A stretch of 64,000 bases of DNA from Streptomyces massasporeus (GCF_014648995.1 NZ_BMSE01000006.1:186001-250000); one strand, 5' to 3'. Counted from the stretch's first letter, positions 17,388 through 25,920 are shown. The notes: generated by a model not told the origin, from the sequence alone. A program made the numbers and translations.

Positions 17388-19190
17388 TCACTCTGCGATT
17401 GGCAAGTACACCCGGTTACCGCTCGCCGCGAACTCCTTCGACTTCTGGAGCATCCCCTCGGCGACCTCCTCAGCCGCCGCCCCCTCAGCCGTCGCGCCAC
17501 CGAACCGCTCTGTGATGCTTTGGCTAATCTTCATGCTGCAGAACTTGGGACCGCACATCGAGCAGAAGTGAGCCGTCTTGGCCGGCTCGGCAGGCAGGGT
17601 CTCGTCGTGGAACTCCCGTGCCGTGTCCGGGTCGAGGGCCAGGTTGAACTGGTCCTCCCACCGGAACTCGAAACGGGCGTCGGACAGCGCGTCGTCCCAC
17701 TCCTGCGCACCCGGGTGCCCCTTGGCGAGGTCGGCTGCGTGGGCGGCGATCTTGTACGTGATGACGCCGGTCTTGACATCGTCACGGTTCGGCAGGCCCA
17801 GGTGCTCCTTGGGCGTGACGTAACACAGCATCGCCGTGCCCCACCAGGCGATCATCGCGGCACCGATGCCGGAGGTGATGTGGTCGTACGCCGGTGCGAC
17901 GTCCGTGGTCAGCGGGCCGAGCGTATAGAACGGAGCTTCATCGCAGATCTCCTGCTGAAGGTCGATGTTCTCCTTGATCTTGTGCATCGGGACGTGGCCC
18001 GGGCCCTCGATCATGGTCTGTACGTTGAAACGCTTCGCGATCCGGTTGAGTTCCCCGAGGGTGCGCAGTTCCGCGAACTGCGCCTCGTCGTTGGCGTCCG
18101 CGATCGATCCGGGCCGGAGGCCGTCCCCGAGCGAGTAGGTGACGTCGTACGCGGCGAGGATCTCGCAGAGCTCCTCGAAGTTCTCGTACAGGAATGACTC
18201 CTTGTGGTGCGCGAGGCACCAGGCGGCCATGATCGAGCCGCCGCGGGAGACGATGCCGGTCTTGCGGTTCGCCGTCAGCGGCACGTACGCCAGGCGCACA
18301 CCCGCGTGGACCGTCATGTAGTCCACGCCCTGCTCGGCCTGTTCGATGACCGTGTCCTTGTAGATCTCCCAGGTCAGCTCCTCCGCCCGGCCGTCGACCT
18401 TCTCCAGAGCCTGGTAGAGCGGCACGGTGCCGATGGGGACGGGGGAGTTGCGCAGCACCCACTCGCGCGTGGTGTGGATGTTGCGGCCGGTGGACAGGTC
18501 CATGACCGTGTCGGCGCCCCAGCGGGTCGCCCAGGTCATCTTCTCGACCTCCTCCTCGATGGAGGACGTCACCGCCGAGTTGCCGATGTTGGCGTTGACC
18601 TTCACCAGGAACCGCTTGCCGATGATCATCGGCTCGATCTCCGGGTGGTTGACGTTGGCCGGCAGCACGGCCCGGCCCGCTGCGATCTCGTCCCGCACGA
18701 CCTCCGGCGCCACGTTCTCCCGGATGGCGACGTACTCCATCTCGGGGGTGATCTCGCCGCGGCGGGCGTACGCGAGTTGCGTGACCGCCTGTCCGGTCCT
18801 ACCGCGTCGCGGCTGGCGCGGCCGGCCAGGGAAGACCGCGTCCAGGTTGCGCAGGCCGCCCCGGGGCGAGGTGTGCTTGATGCCGTCGTCCTCGGGACGG
18901 ACGGGACGGCCCGCGTACTCCTCGGTGTCGCCGCGGGCGATGATCCAGTTCTCGCGCAGCGGCGACAGTCCCCTGCGGACGTCGGTGTCGACGAGCGGAT
19001 CGGTGTACGGGCCCGACGTGTCGTACAGCGTGACCGACTGGCCGTTGGTGAGGTGCACCTGACGGACCGGCACGCGCAGGTCGGGGCGGGTGCCCTCGAC
19101 ATACGCCTTGTGCCAGCCGATGGACTTCCCGGCCTCCTCGGACTTCTCGTCCTGAACGGAGGCAGGCGTGCGTGCGTCCTTGCTGGTCAT
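17388..19190 (-). CDS. thiC: Phosphomethylpyrimidine synthase
   Basis: 600-residue radical-SAM enzyme that converts aminoimidazole ribotide to HMP phosphate for thiamine synthesis. The family's C-terminal Fe-S motif CSMCGPKFC is at 543-551 (Cys543, 546, 551). It is preceded by a TPP riboswitch whose 3' part contains the ribosome-binding site AGGGAG, 8 nt before the ATG at 19190. The last 49 residues after Cys551 (SITERFGGATAEGAAAEEVAEG and on) differ from the displaced tail at 13970-14101. The inference is that they were supplied by an integrated element that restored the frame. The enzyme should still work, since the catalytic part is untouched. Confidence 0.96.
   Translation of the reverse strand: MTSKDARTPASVQDEKSEEAGKSIGWHKAYVEGTRPDLRVPVRQVHLTNGQSVTLYDTSGPYTDPLVDTDVRRGLSPLRENWIIARGDTEEYAGRPVRPEDDGIKHTSPRGGLRNLDAVFPGRPRQPRRGRTGQAVTQLAYARRGEITPEMEYVAIRENVAPEVVRDEIAAGRAVLPANVNHPEIEPMIIGKRFLVKVNANIGNSAVTSSIEEEVEKMTWATRWGADTVMDLSTGRNIHTTREWVLRNSPVPIGTVPLYQALEKVDGRAEELTWEIYKDTVIEQAEQGVDYMTVHAGVRLAYVPLTANRKTGIVSRGGSIMAAWCLAHHKESFLYENFEELCEILAAYDVTYSLGDGLRPGSIADANDEAQFAELRTLGELNRIAKRFNVQTMIEGPGHVPMHKIKENIDLQQEICDEAPFYTLGPLTTDVAPAYDHITSGIGAAMIAWWGTAMLCYVTPKEHLGLPNRDDVKTGVITYKIAAHAADLAKGHPGAQEWDDALSDARFEFRWEDQFNLALDPDTAREFHDETLPAEPAKTAHFCSMCGPKFCSMKISQSITERFGGATAEGAAAEEVAEGMLQKSKEFAASGNRVYLPIAE
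17527..17537. other. Putative attachment-site core, right end (inside thiC)
   Basis: Second copy of ATCTTCATGCT, spanning thiC codons Ser552-Ile555 directly after the last Fe-S cysteine codon. Right boundary of the inferred element. Confidence 0.55.
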
Positions 19191-19263
19191 GAGACCTACT
19201 CCCTACGCCGGCATTACCCGGTAACAGGTTCGGCGGTCGACGCAGCGATTTCCGTCCGGCGAC

Positions 19264-19277
19264 GTTTCGTGTGAAAC
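19264..19277. other. parS-like site (two mismatches) in TPP riboswitch
   Basis: GTTTCGTGTGAAAC, two central changes from the parS consensus. In the RNA it is part of a stem in the riboswitch variable arm. Confidence 0.5.
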
Positions 19278-19296
19278 ATCACTCGAGTCCGGCGAT

Positions 19297-19310
19297 GTTT
19301 CATGTGAAAC
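19297..19310. other. parS-like site (one mismatch) in TPP riboswitch
   Basis: GTTTCATGTGAAAC, one central change from parS. Flanking bases extend the inverted repeat to 19293-19316, with 11-bp arms. Confidence 0.6.
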
Positions 19311-19444
19311 ATCGCTGGGACGGAGGTCAGCGCCCTCTCAGCCCGGTGCTCCGAGCTCCCGCGTGTACAAAAGGTGCCTCCACGCTAGCGGCAATTCTGG
19401 CGCGGTGAACAGAGGGCCCCCCTCGTTCTTGCGATGATCGGGCG

Positions 19445-21184
19445 GTGACCACGACGCAGCGTCCCCCCTACCCACCGCCCGAGCCGCCCCGCGGATCCGG
19501 CGCCGGAAGCGGCAACGACCGTGGTGACGGCCATGATTTCGCCGCCCCGGCCGGGCACGGGCCGAGCAGAGGGCAGAGCCCCGGGCTGGGGTACGGGCGT
19601 GACGCGGGTTTCGGTCCCGGCTCCGGTGGTGAGTACGGGCCGGACTCCGGCGGAGGCCAGGGTGCCGGGCCGTCCGGTGGCCACGGTGGCTCTGGCGGTC
19701 CCGCCGGTGGGCAGGGGCCCGGCCAGGGCCCCGGTGGCGGGTACGGTTCAGGGCCCCGTGGAGGTGGCGGGCACGGTCACGGCGGGGGCGACGGACACGG
19801 TCACGGCGGGGACGACGGACACGGGCACGGACCCGGTCCCGCCCCGGGTGACGGGAACGGACCCGGTCCCGCCCCGGGTGGCGGGCACGGGCACTCCCAC
19901 AGCCACAACCACGGTCCGGCCACGCCCGTCTCCCGGCATCTGCGCAAGGTCATCGCGGCGATCCTGATCCCGTTCGCCGCGGCGGTCCTGGTCGGTCTCG
20001 CCGTGCTGTGGCCGGGCGGCGCTCCGTCGCACGAGCGCACCGGCGTCGGCTTCGACCGGCAGACTCAGGACGCCACGGTCACCAAGGTGGTCGAGGTGAG
20101 CTGCAAGGAGGCCGGCGCTTCGGGCGTCCCGCCAACCGGCGACACCTCCACCGCCGAGGGTTCCTCCGCGGTGCAGCAGGAGAAGGGCACCTGCAAGCGG
20201 GCGACGATCCGGGTCGACAGCGGCGACGACAAGGGCCGCACGTTCACCGAGATCGTCCAGCCCGACCAGTCCCGCCAGCTGCACGAGGGCCAGGAGGTCG
20301 TGGTCGCCTACGAGCCCTCGGCGCCGAAGGACCTGCAGTACTCGGTCACCGACATCAACCGCCGTCTGCCCATGGGGCTGCTGGCCGGCATCTTCGCGAT
20401 CGCCGTCGTGGTCGTCGGACGGCTGCGGGGCGTCATGGCCCTGGTCGCGCTGGCGATCAGCTTCATGGTGCTGAACTTCTTCATCCTGCCGGCGATCCTG
20501 GAGGGCTCGAACCCGCTCGTCGTGGCCGTGGTGGGCGCCAGCGCCATCATGCTCATCGCCCTGTACCTGTGCCACGGCCTGTCCGCCCGGACATCGGTGG
20601 CCGTGCTGGGCACCCTCATCTCGCTGCTGCTGATCGGCGTCCTCGGCTCGGTGTTCATCGACTGGGCGGCCCTGACCGGCAACACCGACGACAACACCGG
20701 GCTGATCCACGGCCTCTACCCGACGATCGACATGAGCGGTCTGCTGCTCGCCGGCGTCATCATCGGCTCGCTGGGCGTGCTCGACGACGTGACGGTCACG
20801 CAGACCTCGGCGGTCTGGGAGCTGCACGAGGCCAACCCCTCGATGGGCTGGCGCGGGCTCTACCGCGCGGGCATCCGGATCGGCCGCGACCACATCGCCT
20901 CGGTCGTCAACACGCTCGTCCTCGCCTACGCGGGTGCCGCGCTGCCGCTCCTGCTGCTGTTCTCGATCGCGCAGAGCAGTGTGGGGACGGTCGCCAACAG
21001 CGAGCTGGTCGCGGAGGAGATCGTGCGCACGCTGGTCGGTTCGATCGGCCTGGTCGCCTCGGTGCCGGTCACCACGGCTCTGGCGGCGCTGGTGGTCTCC
21101 GCCGACCGCCCCGGCACGGAGCCGGCTGTGGAAGCCTCTGCCGTCACCGCGCGCGGGGGAAGGGGCCGGCGCCGCAAGCGCTGA
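19445..21184 (+). CDS. YibE/F-like multi-TM membrane protein with Gly/His-rich N-terminus
   Basis: 579 residues from a GTG start. The N-terminal ~155 residues are low-complexity: Pro/Gly-rich, then repeated GHGHGG, DGHGHG and GHGHSHSHNHG blocks with a very high histidine content. One TM helix (about 165-190) leads to an extracellular segment of about 110 residues with two cysteine-containing stretches. About six further TM helices (from LPMGLLAGIFAIAVVVV) form the YibE/F domain. YibE/F proteins have no settled function; transport is suspected. The His-rich tail could bind zinc, nickel or copper, which is inference only. Convergent with ssgA. Confidence 0.82.
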   Translation: MTTTQRPPYPPPEPPRGSGAGSGNDRGDGHDFAAPAGHGPSRGQSPGLGYGRDAGFGPGSGGEYGPDSGGGQGAGPSGGHGGSGGPAGGQGPGQGPGGGYGSGPRGGGGHGHGGGDGHGHGGDDGHGHGPGPAPGDGNGPGPAPGGGHGHSHSHNHGPATPVSRHLRKVIAAILIPFAAAVLVGLAVLWPGGAPSHERTGVGFDRQTQDATVTKVVEVSCKEAGASGVPPTGDTSTAEGSSAVQQEKGTCKRATIRVDSGDDKGRTFTEIVQPDQSRQLHEGQEVVVAYEPSAPKDLQYSVTDINRRLPMGLLAGIFAIAVVVVGRLRGVMALVALAISFMVLNFFILPAILEGSNPLVVAVVGASAIMLIALYLCHGLSARTSVAVLGTLISLLLIGVLGSVFIDWAALTGNTDDNTGLIHGLYPTIDMSGLLLAGVIIGSLGVLDDVTVTQTSAVWELHEANPSMGWRGLYRAGIRIGRDHIASVVNTLVLAYAGAALPLLLLFSIAQSSVGTVANSELVAEEIVRTLVGSIGLVASVPVTTALAALVVSADRPGTEPAVEASAVTARGGRGRRRKR

Positions 21185-21253
21185 GGTCGCCCAACCCGCG
21201 AGAAGATCGCCCGGTCATACGAAGATCGCAGGAAGAAGCGTTCCTGCACGGTT

Positions 21254-21292
21254 CGGCGGCATCCGGTGAAGCGTTACTCCACCGTGCCGCCG
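21254..21292. terminator. Bidirectional terminator between YibE/F gene and ssgA
   Basis: 8-bp outer stem (21254-21261 with 21285-21292) and a nested 5-bp stem inside, between convergent genes. Confidence 0.5.
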
Positions 21293-21302
21293 GGCCCATG
21301 TC

Positions 21303-21737
21303 TCAACCAGCGCCCTGCTCGGCGAGGATGCGGTCCAGCGCCTCGTCGAGGTGCGCGTCGAAGTCGGCGAGCGAGCCCTCCTGTCCCAGCGGCACCAGCT
21401 TGTCCGTGCGGTCGAGAAAAGCGACGAGCGGTGCCGTCGACGACCGGAACAACGCCTGGTCACTGCCCACCTGAAGCCGGATCAACACCTCGCCCAGCGC
21501 GTCGGGGTCGACGGGCGTGACCCGCACATCGCCCTCCCCGCACGGCCGGCCCACACCGTCGATCAGCAACTCCCGCCCGAAAGCCCATGTAACTGGGGCA
21601 TCACCGGGCAAATGGAACGTCAGCCGAACGGCATAGGGATCACTGGACTCATAGCGCAGCTCCACCGGAATGCGGAAGGAGAGCTCCTCGGACACGAGAA
21701 AGCTCATCATGACCTCTGCTTGTACGGACTCGCGCAT
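21303..21737 (-). CDS. ssgA: Sporulation-specific cell division activator SsgA
   Basis: 144-residue SsgA-like protein (SALP). The opening MRESVQAEVMMSFLVSEELS, then VTWAFGRELL, RLQVGSDQALFRSS and LDRTDKLVPLGQE, matches SsgA itself rather than other SALPs. SsgA promotes septum formation in aerial hyphae, works with SsgB to position FtsZ, and stimulates branching. It is preceded by its dedicated activator gene ssgR on the same strand, 98 bp upstream, the arrangement known from S. coelicolor. Synteny and sequence agree, so the symbol is secure. Confidence 0.95.
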   Translation of the reverse strand: MRESVQAEVMMSFLVSEELSFRIPVELRYESSDPYAVRLTFHLPGDAPVTWAFGRELLIDGVGRPCGEGDVRVTPVDPDALGEVLIRLQVGSDQALFRSSTAPLVAFLDRTDKLVPLGQEGSLADFDAHLDEALDRILAEQGAG

Positions 21738-21835
21738 CGATAACCCCGTCATTCGCCGTGACTGGCCGGGAACGAACCTCTGACACTTGGTGGAATCTTG
21801 CTGAACGTACACAGCAGATCACAAGGAGTGAGTTT

Positions 21836-22684
21836 TCACATACTGATACAGAGCGCGAGCGAGCCGAGCCGTGCCCCGATCTCGGCCTGCAACTGCCGGG
21901 CCGCGGGCAGCAACCGATCGGCCTGGTGTGCGGGGAGTGAGATCGCCATCGTCGCTGCCGTGGTGCCGAGCGTGAGCGGAATCGCGGCGCAGACCGTGCC
22001 CAGGGCGTACTCCTGACGCTCGGTCACCGGTTCCATGCGCCGGATCCGCTCCAGGCGCCGGAGCAGGCTGTGGTTGTCGCGCACCGTGTACGGCGTGAGG
22101 GGCTGCACCGGGTAGCGGTCGAGGTGGTCCCGGCGGGCCTCCTCGTCCAGCTGGGACAGCAGGCACTGGCCGATGGCGTGCGCGTGCCCGGTCTCCCGGA
22201 AGTCGGCCCACTCCTCGACCGCCGGGGTGCCCGGACTGTCGGAGACGCACATGACCTCGATCTCGCCCTCGCGGTAGACCGCGTAGTACACGGGCACGCC
22301 CAGGACGTCCCGCCAGTGGGCGAGCGCGTCGACGACCGTGCTGCGACGTTTCTGCCGCGCTCCGCTGCTGCTCAGCCGCTCGGCGGCCGCACCGAGGAAG
22401 AACAGGCCCTTGTCCCGGCGCAGATAGCCCTCGTGCACGAGCGTGCGCAACAGGTGGTACGTGGTGGGCAGTGCCAGCCCGGTCTCGCGGGCCAGTTGCT
22501 TGGCGGGAGCACCGTACTCGTGCCCGGCGACGGTCTCCAGCAGGCGCATCGCGCGCTGCACGGATCCGATGAGAGTCGGCGGAGGCGGTGGTGCGGAGGA
22601 GGGTGGTGGCCCGGAAGGTGCCGCCGAGCGAGGTTGCGCGGGGACGGTACGGAGGTGGACGGGGGCGGTGTCAGCCGGGACCAA
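21836..22684 (-). CDS. ssgR: IclR-family activator of ssgA
   Basis: 282 residues as drawn. After a Pro/Ala/Ser-rich leader of about 36 residues comes an IclR winged helix (IGSVQRAMRLLETVAGHE, LARETGLALPTTYHLLRTLVHEGYL). The IclR effector domain follows, from about residue 110. SsgR is established as the activator required for ssgA transcription in S. coelicolor. The frame begins with TTG at 22684, supported by GGGAGAG 5 nt upstream; a start nearer the HTH is possible, since the leader has no family counterpart I know. Together with ssgA it forms a development module. Confidence 0.9.
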   Translation of the reverse strand: MVPADTAPVHLRTVPAQPRSAAPSGPPPSSAPPPPPTLIGSVQRAMRLLETVAGHEYGAPAKQLARETGLALPTTYHLLRTLVHEGYLRRDKGLFFLGAAAERLSSSGARQKRRSTVVDALAHWRDVLGVPVYYAVYREGEIEVMCVSDSPGTPAVEEWADFRETGHAHAIGQCLLSQLDEEARRDHLDRYPVQPLTPYTVRDNHSLLRRLERIRRMEPVTERQEYALGTVCAAIPLTLGTTAATMAISLPAHQADRLLPAARQLQAEIGARLGSLALCISM

Positions 22685-22824
22685 GGGGGCTCTCCCGAAG
22701 CGCGAGGGGGCAGCCCGTGCGGAGGAACACGGGTGGGGGTGAATGCCGCTCGCGGGGAAGTCCCCGCGTCGAGTTCCGGACTCTATTCGCCTGTCACCGC
22801 GTACAGACGGCCCCGCCGGAAAAC

Positions 22825-22842
22825 TTCCCTCGCCCGAGGGAA
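22825..22842 (-). terminator. Terminator of DUF5326 gene
   Basis: 8-bp perfect stem TTCCCTCG/CGAGGGAA with a 2-nt loop, followed on the minus strand by GTTTT. Lies 50 bp after the DUF5326 stop codon. Confidence 0.55.
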
Positions 22843-22891
22843 CCGGTGATTCCAGGCGTTTCCCGCTACCCCCACCGGTTTCCCACGCGTC

Positions 22892-23104
22892 TCACCAGTC
22901 GCTGCGCGACGAGGAACTCGACGTGAACTTCCGTACGACGTAGATCAGTCCGCCGACCAGCGCCACGAAGACCAGCACCTTGAAGAGCAGTCCGATGACG
23001 AACCCGACCACACTGGCGATCAGCCCGCCGAACACGACCAGGGCGATGACCGGCACCGCGATCCACTTCACCCACCACGGCAGCCCCGTGAAGATCTCTC
23101 GCAT
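22892..23104 (-). CDS. Small membrane protein, DUF5326 family
   Basis: 70 residues: MREIFTGLPWWVKWIAVPVI followed by two closely spaced hydrophobic helices and a basic, serine-rich tail. It matches the short Streptomyces membrane family DUF5326 (recalled), function unknown. The ATG at 23104 is preceded by an AGGACGAGGG purine stretch. It lies 165 bp downstream of the cupin gene on the same strand. Confidence 0.8.
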   Translation of the reverse strand: MREIFTGLPWWVKWIAVPVIALVVFGGLIASVVGFVIGLLFKVLVFVALVGGLIYVVRKFTSSSSSRSDW

Positions 23105-23269
23105 CGCCCTCGTCCTTACCTCTCCGCCCGTTCGAGTGCCGGGTCCTGTCGGTCCTTCTGGATCTCTGATGTCCTGCACTCGATGCTAGGTCCGGGAGGG
23201 GGTCGAACGGGCGCCTCGCACCCCTTGTCCTCCCCTGACCGAACCCCTAGGGAACCCTGAGGCGGCCCG

Positions 23270-23587
23270 TCACCTCTCGGGCGGAGAGAACACCACCAGC
23301 ACCCTCAGGTCCTCGGTGATGTGGTGGAACTTGTGGGCGACGCCCGCCGGCACGTAGATCACGCTGCCGCGCGCCACCTGGGTCGTCTCCAGACCGACGG
23401 TGATCGCCGCACGGCCGCTCACGATGAAGTAGACCTCGTCCTGATTGTGCGGCTTCTGTGGATCCTGCTCGCCCGCGTCGAGGGCGTACAAGCCGACCGA
23501 CATGTTCTGCTCCCGCAGAAACTGCAGGTAGGCGCCTTCGTTGGCGGCGCGCTCCGCCTCCAGTTCATCCAGCCGGAATGCCTTCAT
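23270..23587 (-). CDS. Single-domain cupin protein
   Basis: 105-residue cupin. The two cupin motifs are visible: PHNQDEVYFIVSGRAAITVG (lacking the second histidine of the classical GxHxH) and PAGVAHKFHHI. A metal-binding barrel of unknown substrate. I placed the start at the ATG at 23587 beginning MKAFRLDEL; the open frame extends to 23647 but overlaps the promoter region of the divergent holin gene. Confidence 0.78.
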   Translation of the reverse strand: MKAFRLDELEAERAANEGAYLQFLREQNMSVGLYALDAGEQDPQKPHNQDEVYFIVSGRAAITVGLETTQVARGSVIYVPAGVAHKFHHITEDLRVLVVFSPPER

Positions 23588-23647
23588 CGCCTTGTCCGCC
23601 CCTGCCTCTTGTGCCCGCGTCCGATCAGGTCTGCCACGATCAGACAC

Positions 23648-24025
23648 ATGATGAATTTCCTAGTCAAGACGATCGCCAACGCGGGCGCCCTGGCGGTCGC
23701 CGTGTGGCTGCTCGACAAGATCACCCTGACCGGCGACAGCACGGGCAAGGAGATCGGCACCCTGCTCATCGTGGCGCTGCTCTTCGGTCTGGTGAACTTT
23801 CTGGTCAAGCCGGTCGTCAAGCTCCTGAGCCTGCCACTGCTGATATTGACGCTCGGTCTGTTCACGCTGGTCGTCAACGCGCTGATGCTGCTGCTCACCT
23901 CGTGGCTGGCGGACAACCTCGACCTGAGCTTCCACGTGGAGGGCTTCTGGACGGCCGTCGTGGGCGGTCTGATCATCTCGGTCGTCTCCTGGGCGCTGCA
24001 CGTCGTGCTGCCCGACGGGGACTGA
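23648..24025 (+). CDS. Four-TM phage-holin-superfamily-IV protein
   Basis: 125-residue membrane protein with about four hydrophobic helices. It begins MMNFLVKTIANAGALAVAVW and carries FGLVNFLVKPVVKLLSLPLLILTLGLF, the hallmark of the PF04020 family misleadingly called phage holin IV. No phage context is present, so lysis is not implied. First gene of a tight operon: ptpA starts 6 bp after its stop. Confidence 0.88.
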   Translation: MMNFLVKTIANAGALAVAVWLLDKITLTGDSTGKEIGTLLIVALLFGLVNFLVKPVVKLLSLPLLILTLGLFTLVVNALMLLLTSWLADNLDLSFHVEGFWTAVVGGLIISVVSWALHVVLPDGD

Positions 24026-24031
24026 GCGGAC

Positions 24032-24523
24032 ATGACGTACCGGGTCTGCTTCGTCTGCACGGGCAACATCTGCCGTTCCCCGATGGCCGAGATCGTCTTC
24101 CGCGCGCGGGTGGCGGAGGCGGGTCTCGACGAGCTGGTGGAGGTCGACAGCGCCGGCACGGGTGGCTGGCACGAGGGCGACGGGGCCGACCCGCGTACGG
24201 TGGCCGTCCTGGAGGACAACGGCTATGACGGCGGCCACACGGCCCGGCAGTTCCGGTCGTCCTGGTTCTCCCGCCTCGACCTGGTGATCGCCCTCGACTC
24301 CGGCCACCTCGGGGCCCTGCGCCGGCTCGCGCCGACGGAGGAGGACGCGGAGAAGGTGCGGCTGCTGCGCTCGTACGACCCCGCCGCCGGCGACGACCTC
24401 GACGTACCGGACCCCTACTACGGGGGCATGGACGGCTTCGAGGAGTGTCTTGAGATGGTGGAGGCGGCGAGCGTCGGTCTGCTCGCCGCAGTGCGCGAGG
24501 ACGTGGAGGGACAGGCGGCATGA
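24032..24523 (+). CDS. ptpA: Low-molecular-weight protein tyrosine phosphatase
   Basis: 163-residue phosphatase with the P-loop CTGNICRS at residues 9-16 (Cys9 nucleophile, Arg15) directly after the first strand, and the general-acid loop DPYYGG near residue 129. Matches the S. coelicolor low-Mr tyrosine phosphatase PtpA in length and motif, and I recall ptpA at this locus. It dephosphorylates phosphotyrosine proteins and has been linked to secondary metabolism. Its stop overlaps the start of the PLP-enzyme gene by 4 bp (ATGA). Confidence 0.88.
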   Translation: MTYRVCFVCTGNICRSPMAEIVFRARVAEAGLDELVEVDSAGTGGWHEGDGADPRTVAVLEDNGYDGGHTARQFRSSWFSRLDLVIALDSGHLGALRRLAPTEEDAEKVRLLRSYDPAAGDDLDVPDPYYGGMDGFEECLEMVEAASVGLLAAVREDVEGQAA

Positions 24524-25725
24524 GGGATTCCGCAAGGGGCGCCGCGGACAAGGTGGCGGGCGCCGCTGACGAGGTGGCGGGCGCCGCGGGCCAGTCGGCC
24601 GTGGGCGGCGGAGACGGTACGCGCGCGGTGCGGGCCGGGCTGCCCGAGCCGGTCAAGCACGAGCCCACGCTGCCCGGCCCGGTGTTCGCCGCCCACTTCC
24701 ACCTGCCGGGAGACCCGACCGGCCCTTACACCTACGGCCGCGACGAGAACCCGACCTGGACGCTGCTGGAACACGCCGTCGGGGAGCTGGAGGCGCCCGG
24801 CGAGGACGGTGTCGAGACGCTCGTCTTCGCCTCCGGCATGGCCGCGATCTCGGCGGTGCTCTTCTCCCAGCTGCGCACCGGCGACGTGTGCGTCCTGCCC
24901 GACGACGGCTACCAGGCGCTGCCGCTGGTCCGCGCGCAGCTGGAGGCGTACGGCATCGAGGTGCGCACCGCGCCGACGGGCGGCGACGCCCAGCTGGACG
25001 TCCTCGACGGTGCACGGCTGCTGTGGATCGAGACCCCGTCGAACCCCGGGCTCGACGTGTGCGACATCAGGCGGCTCGCCGATGCGGCACACGCGCGTGG
25101 TGCCCTGGTGGCCGTCGACAACACCCTCGCTACACCGCTCGGCCAGCGTCCGCTGGAGCTCGGCGCCGACTTCTCGGTGGCCAGTGGCACCAAGCAGCTC
25201 ACCGGTCACGGTGACGTCCTCCTGGGCTATGTCGTCGGCCGGAACGCCGAGGCCATGGCCGCCGTGCGTCGCTGGCGCAAGATCGTCGGCGCGATTCCCG
25301 GGCCCATGGAGGCCTGGCTCGCGCACCGGTCGATCGCGACGCTCCAGATGCGGGTCGACCGGCAGAGCGCAACGGCCCTGGCGGTCGCCGAGGCGCTGCG
25401 CGAGCGGCCCGAGGTGACGGGACTGCGATACCCGGGGCTTCCCGACGACCCCTCGCACGAGATCGCCGCGCGCCAGATGCGGCGCTTCGGGTGCGTGGTG
25501 TCGTTCACGCTGCCCACACGCGAGCGTGCCGACCGCTTCCTCGACGCGCTGCGGCTCGTGGACGACGCGACGAGCTTCGGCGGGGTGCGGTCCACCGCCG
25601 AACGGCGTGGACGCTGGGGCGGGGACGCGGTGCCGGAGGGCTTCATCCGCCTGTCGGTCGGTGCCGAGGATCCGGAGGACCTGGTGGCGGATGTGCTGCG
25701 GGCGCTGGACACGTCGACCGCCTGA
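24520..25725 (+). CDS. Cys/Met-metabolism PLP enzyme (cystathionine gamma-lyase/synthase type)
   Basis: 401-residue fold-type I PLP enzyme of the trans-sulfuration family. The PLP lysine is Lys225 in SGTKQLTGHGDVLLG and Asp200 (AVDNT) contacts the ring nitrogen; SGMAA and ETPSNPG are also conserved. The first 35 residues are an Ala/Gly-rich leader with a repeated KVAGAADEVAGAAG pattern not normal for the family. It breaks or makes the C-S bond of cystathionine-like substrates; lyase and synthase cannot be separated by eye. Translationally coupled to ptpA. Confidence 0.82.
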   Translation: MRDSARGAADKVAGAADEVAGAAGQSAVGGGDGTRAVRAGLPEPVKHEPTLPGPVFAAHFHLPGDPTGPYTYGRDENPTWTLLEHAVGELEAPGEDGVETLVFASGMAAISAVLFSQLRTGDVCVLPDDGYQALPLVRAQLEAYGIEVRTAPTGGDAQLDVLDGARLLWIETPSNPGLDVCDIRRLADAAHARGALVAVDNTLATPLGQRPLELGADFSVASGTKQLTGHGDVLLGYVVGRNAEAMAAVRRWRKIVGAIPGPMEAWLAHRSIATLQMRVDRQSATALAVAEALRERPEVTGLRYPGLPDDPSHEIAARQMRRFGCVVSFTLPTRERADRFLDALRLVDDATSFGGVRSTAERRGRWGGDAVPEGFIRLSVGAEDPEDLVADVLRALDTSTA

Positions 25726-25920
25726 CCATCGTCACGGACGGTCCGAGCCTCCCCCCTCGTGGCTCGGACCGTCCCCCGGTTCCGCGCGCAAGAACCGCGC
25801 GACCAAGGCTAGTTGACTCTCTGTCAGTGTCCAATCACAGTAGCGACAGAGACCTATCGACTTATTTATAGTTGAGCGCGGCCGGGTACCGGAGCGGGGG
25901 CCGAAGAGGGAGTGTGTGCG

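Larger units (their letters stand above)
19196..19363 (-). ncRNA. TPP riboswitch (THI element) of thiC
   Basis: Read on the minus strand, the conserved THI pieces are in order: GGAGC / CCGGGCTGAGAGGG (CTGAGA at 19336-19341), a long variable arm, then ACCTG (19225-19229) and CGGGTAATGCCGGCGTAGGG (19201-19220). The final AGGGAG is the thiC Shine-Dalgarno, so TPP binding should close off translation. The variable arm between CTGAGA and ACCTG is unusually long and contains two parS-like hairpins (19264-19277 and 19297-19310). Confidence 0.92.

Noticed and set aside
17388..17537. The atypical thiC tail considered as a frameshift error
   Set aside because: The frame is open and returns to the conserved KSKEFAASGNRVYLPIAE ending, so it is a diverged but in-frame replacement.
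23648..24025. Phage-holin label taken as evidence of a prophage
   Set aside because: The PF04020 name is historical; the gene is in an operon with ptpA and no other phage gene is present.
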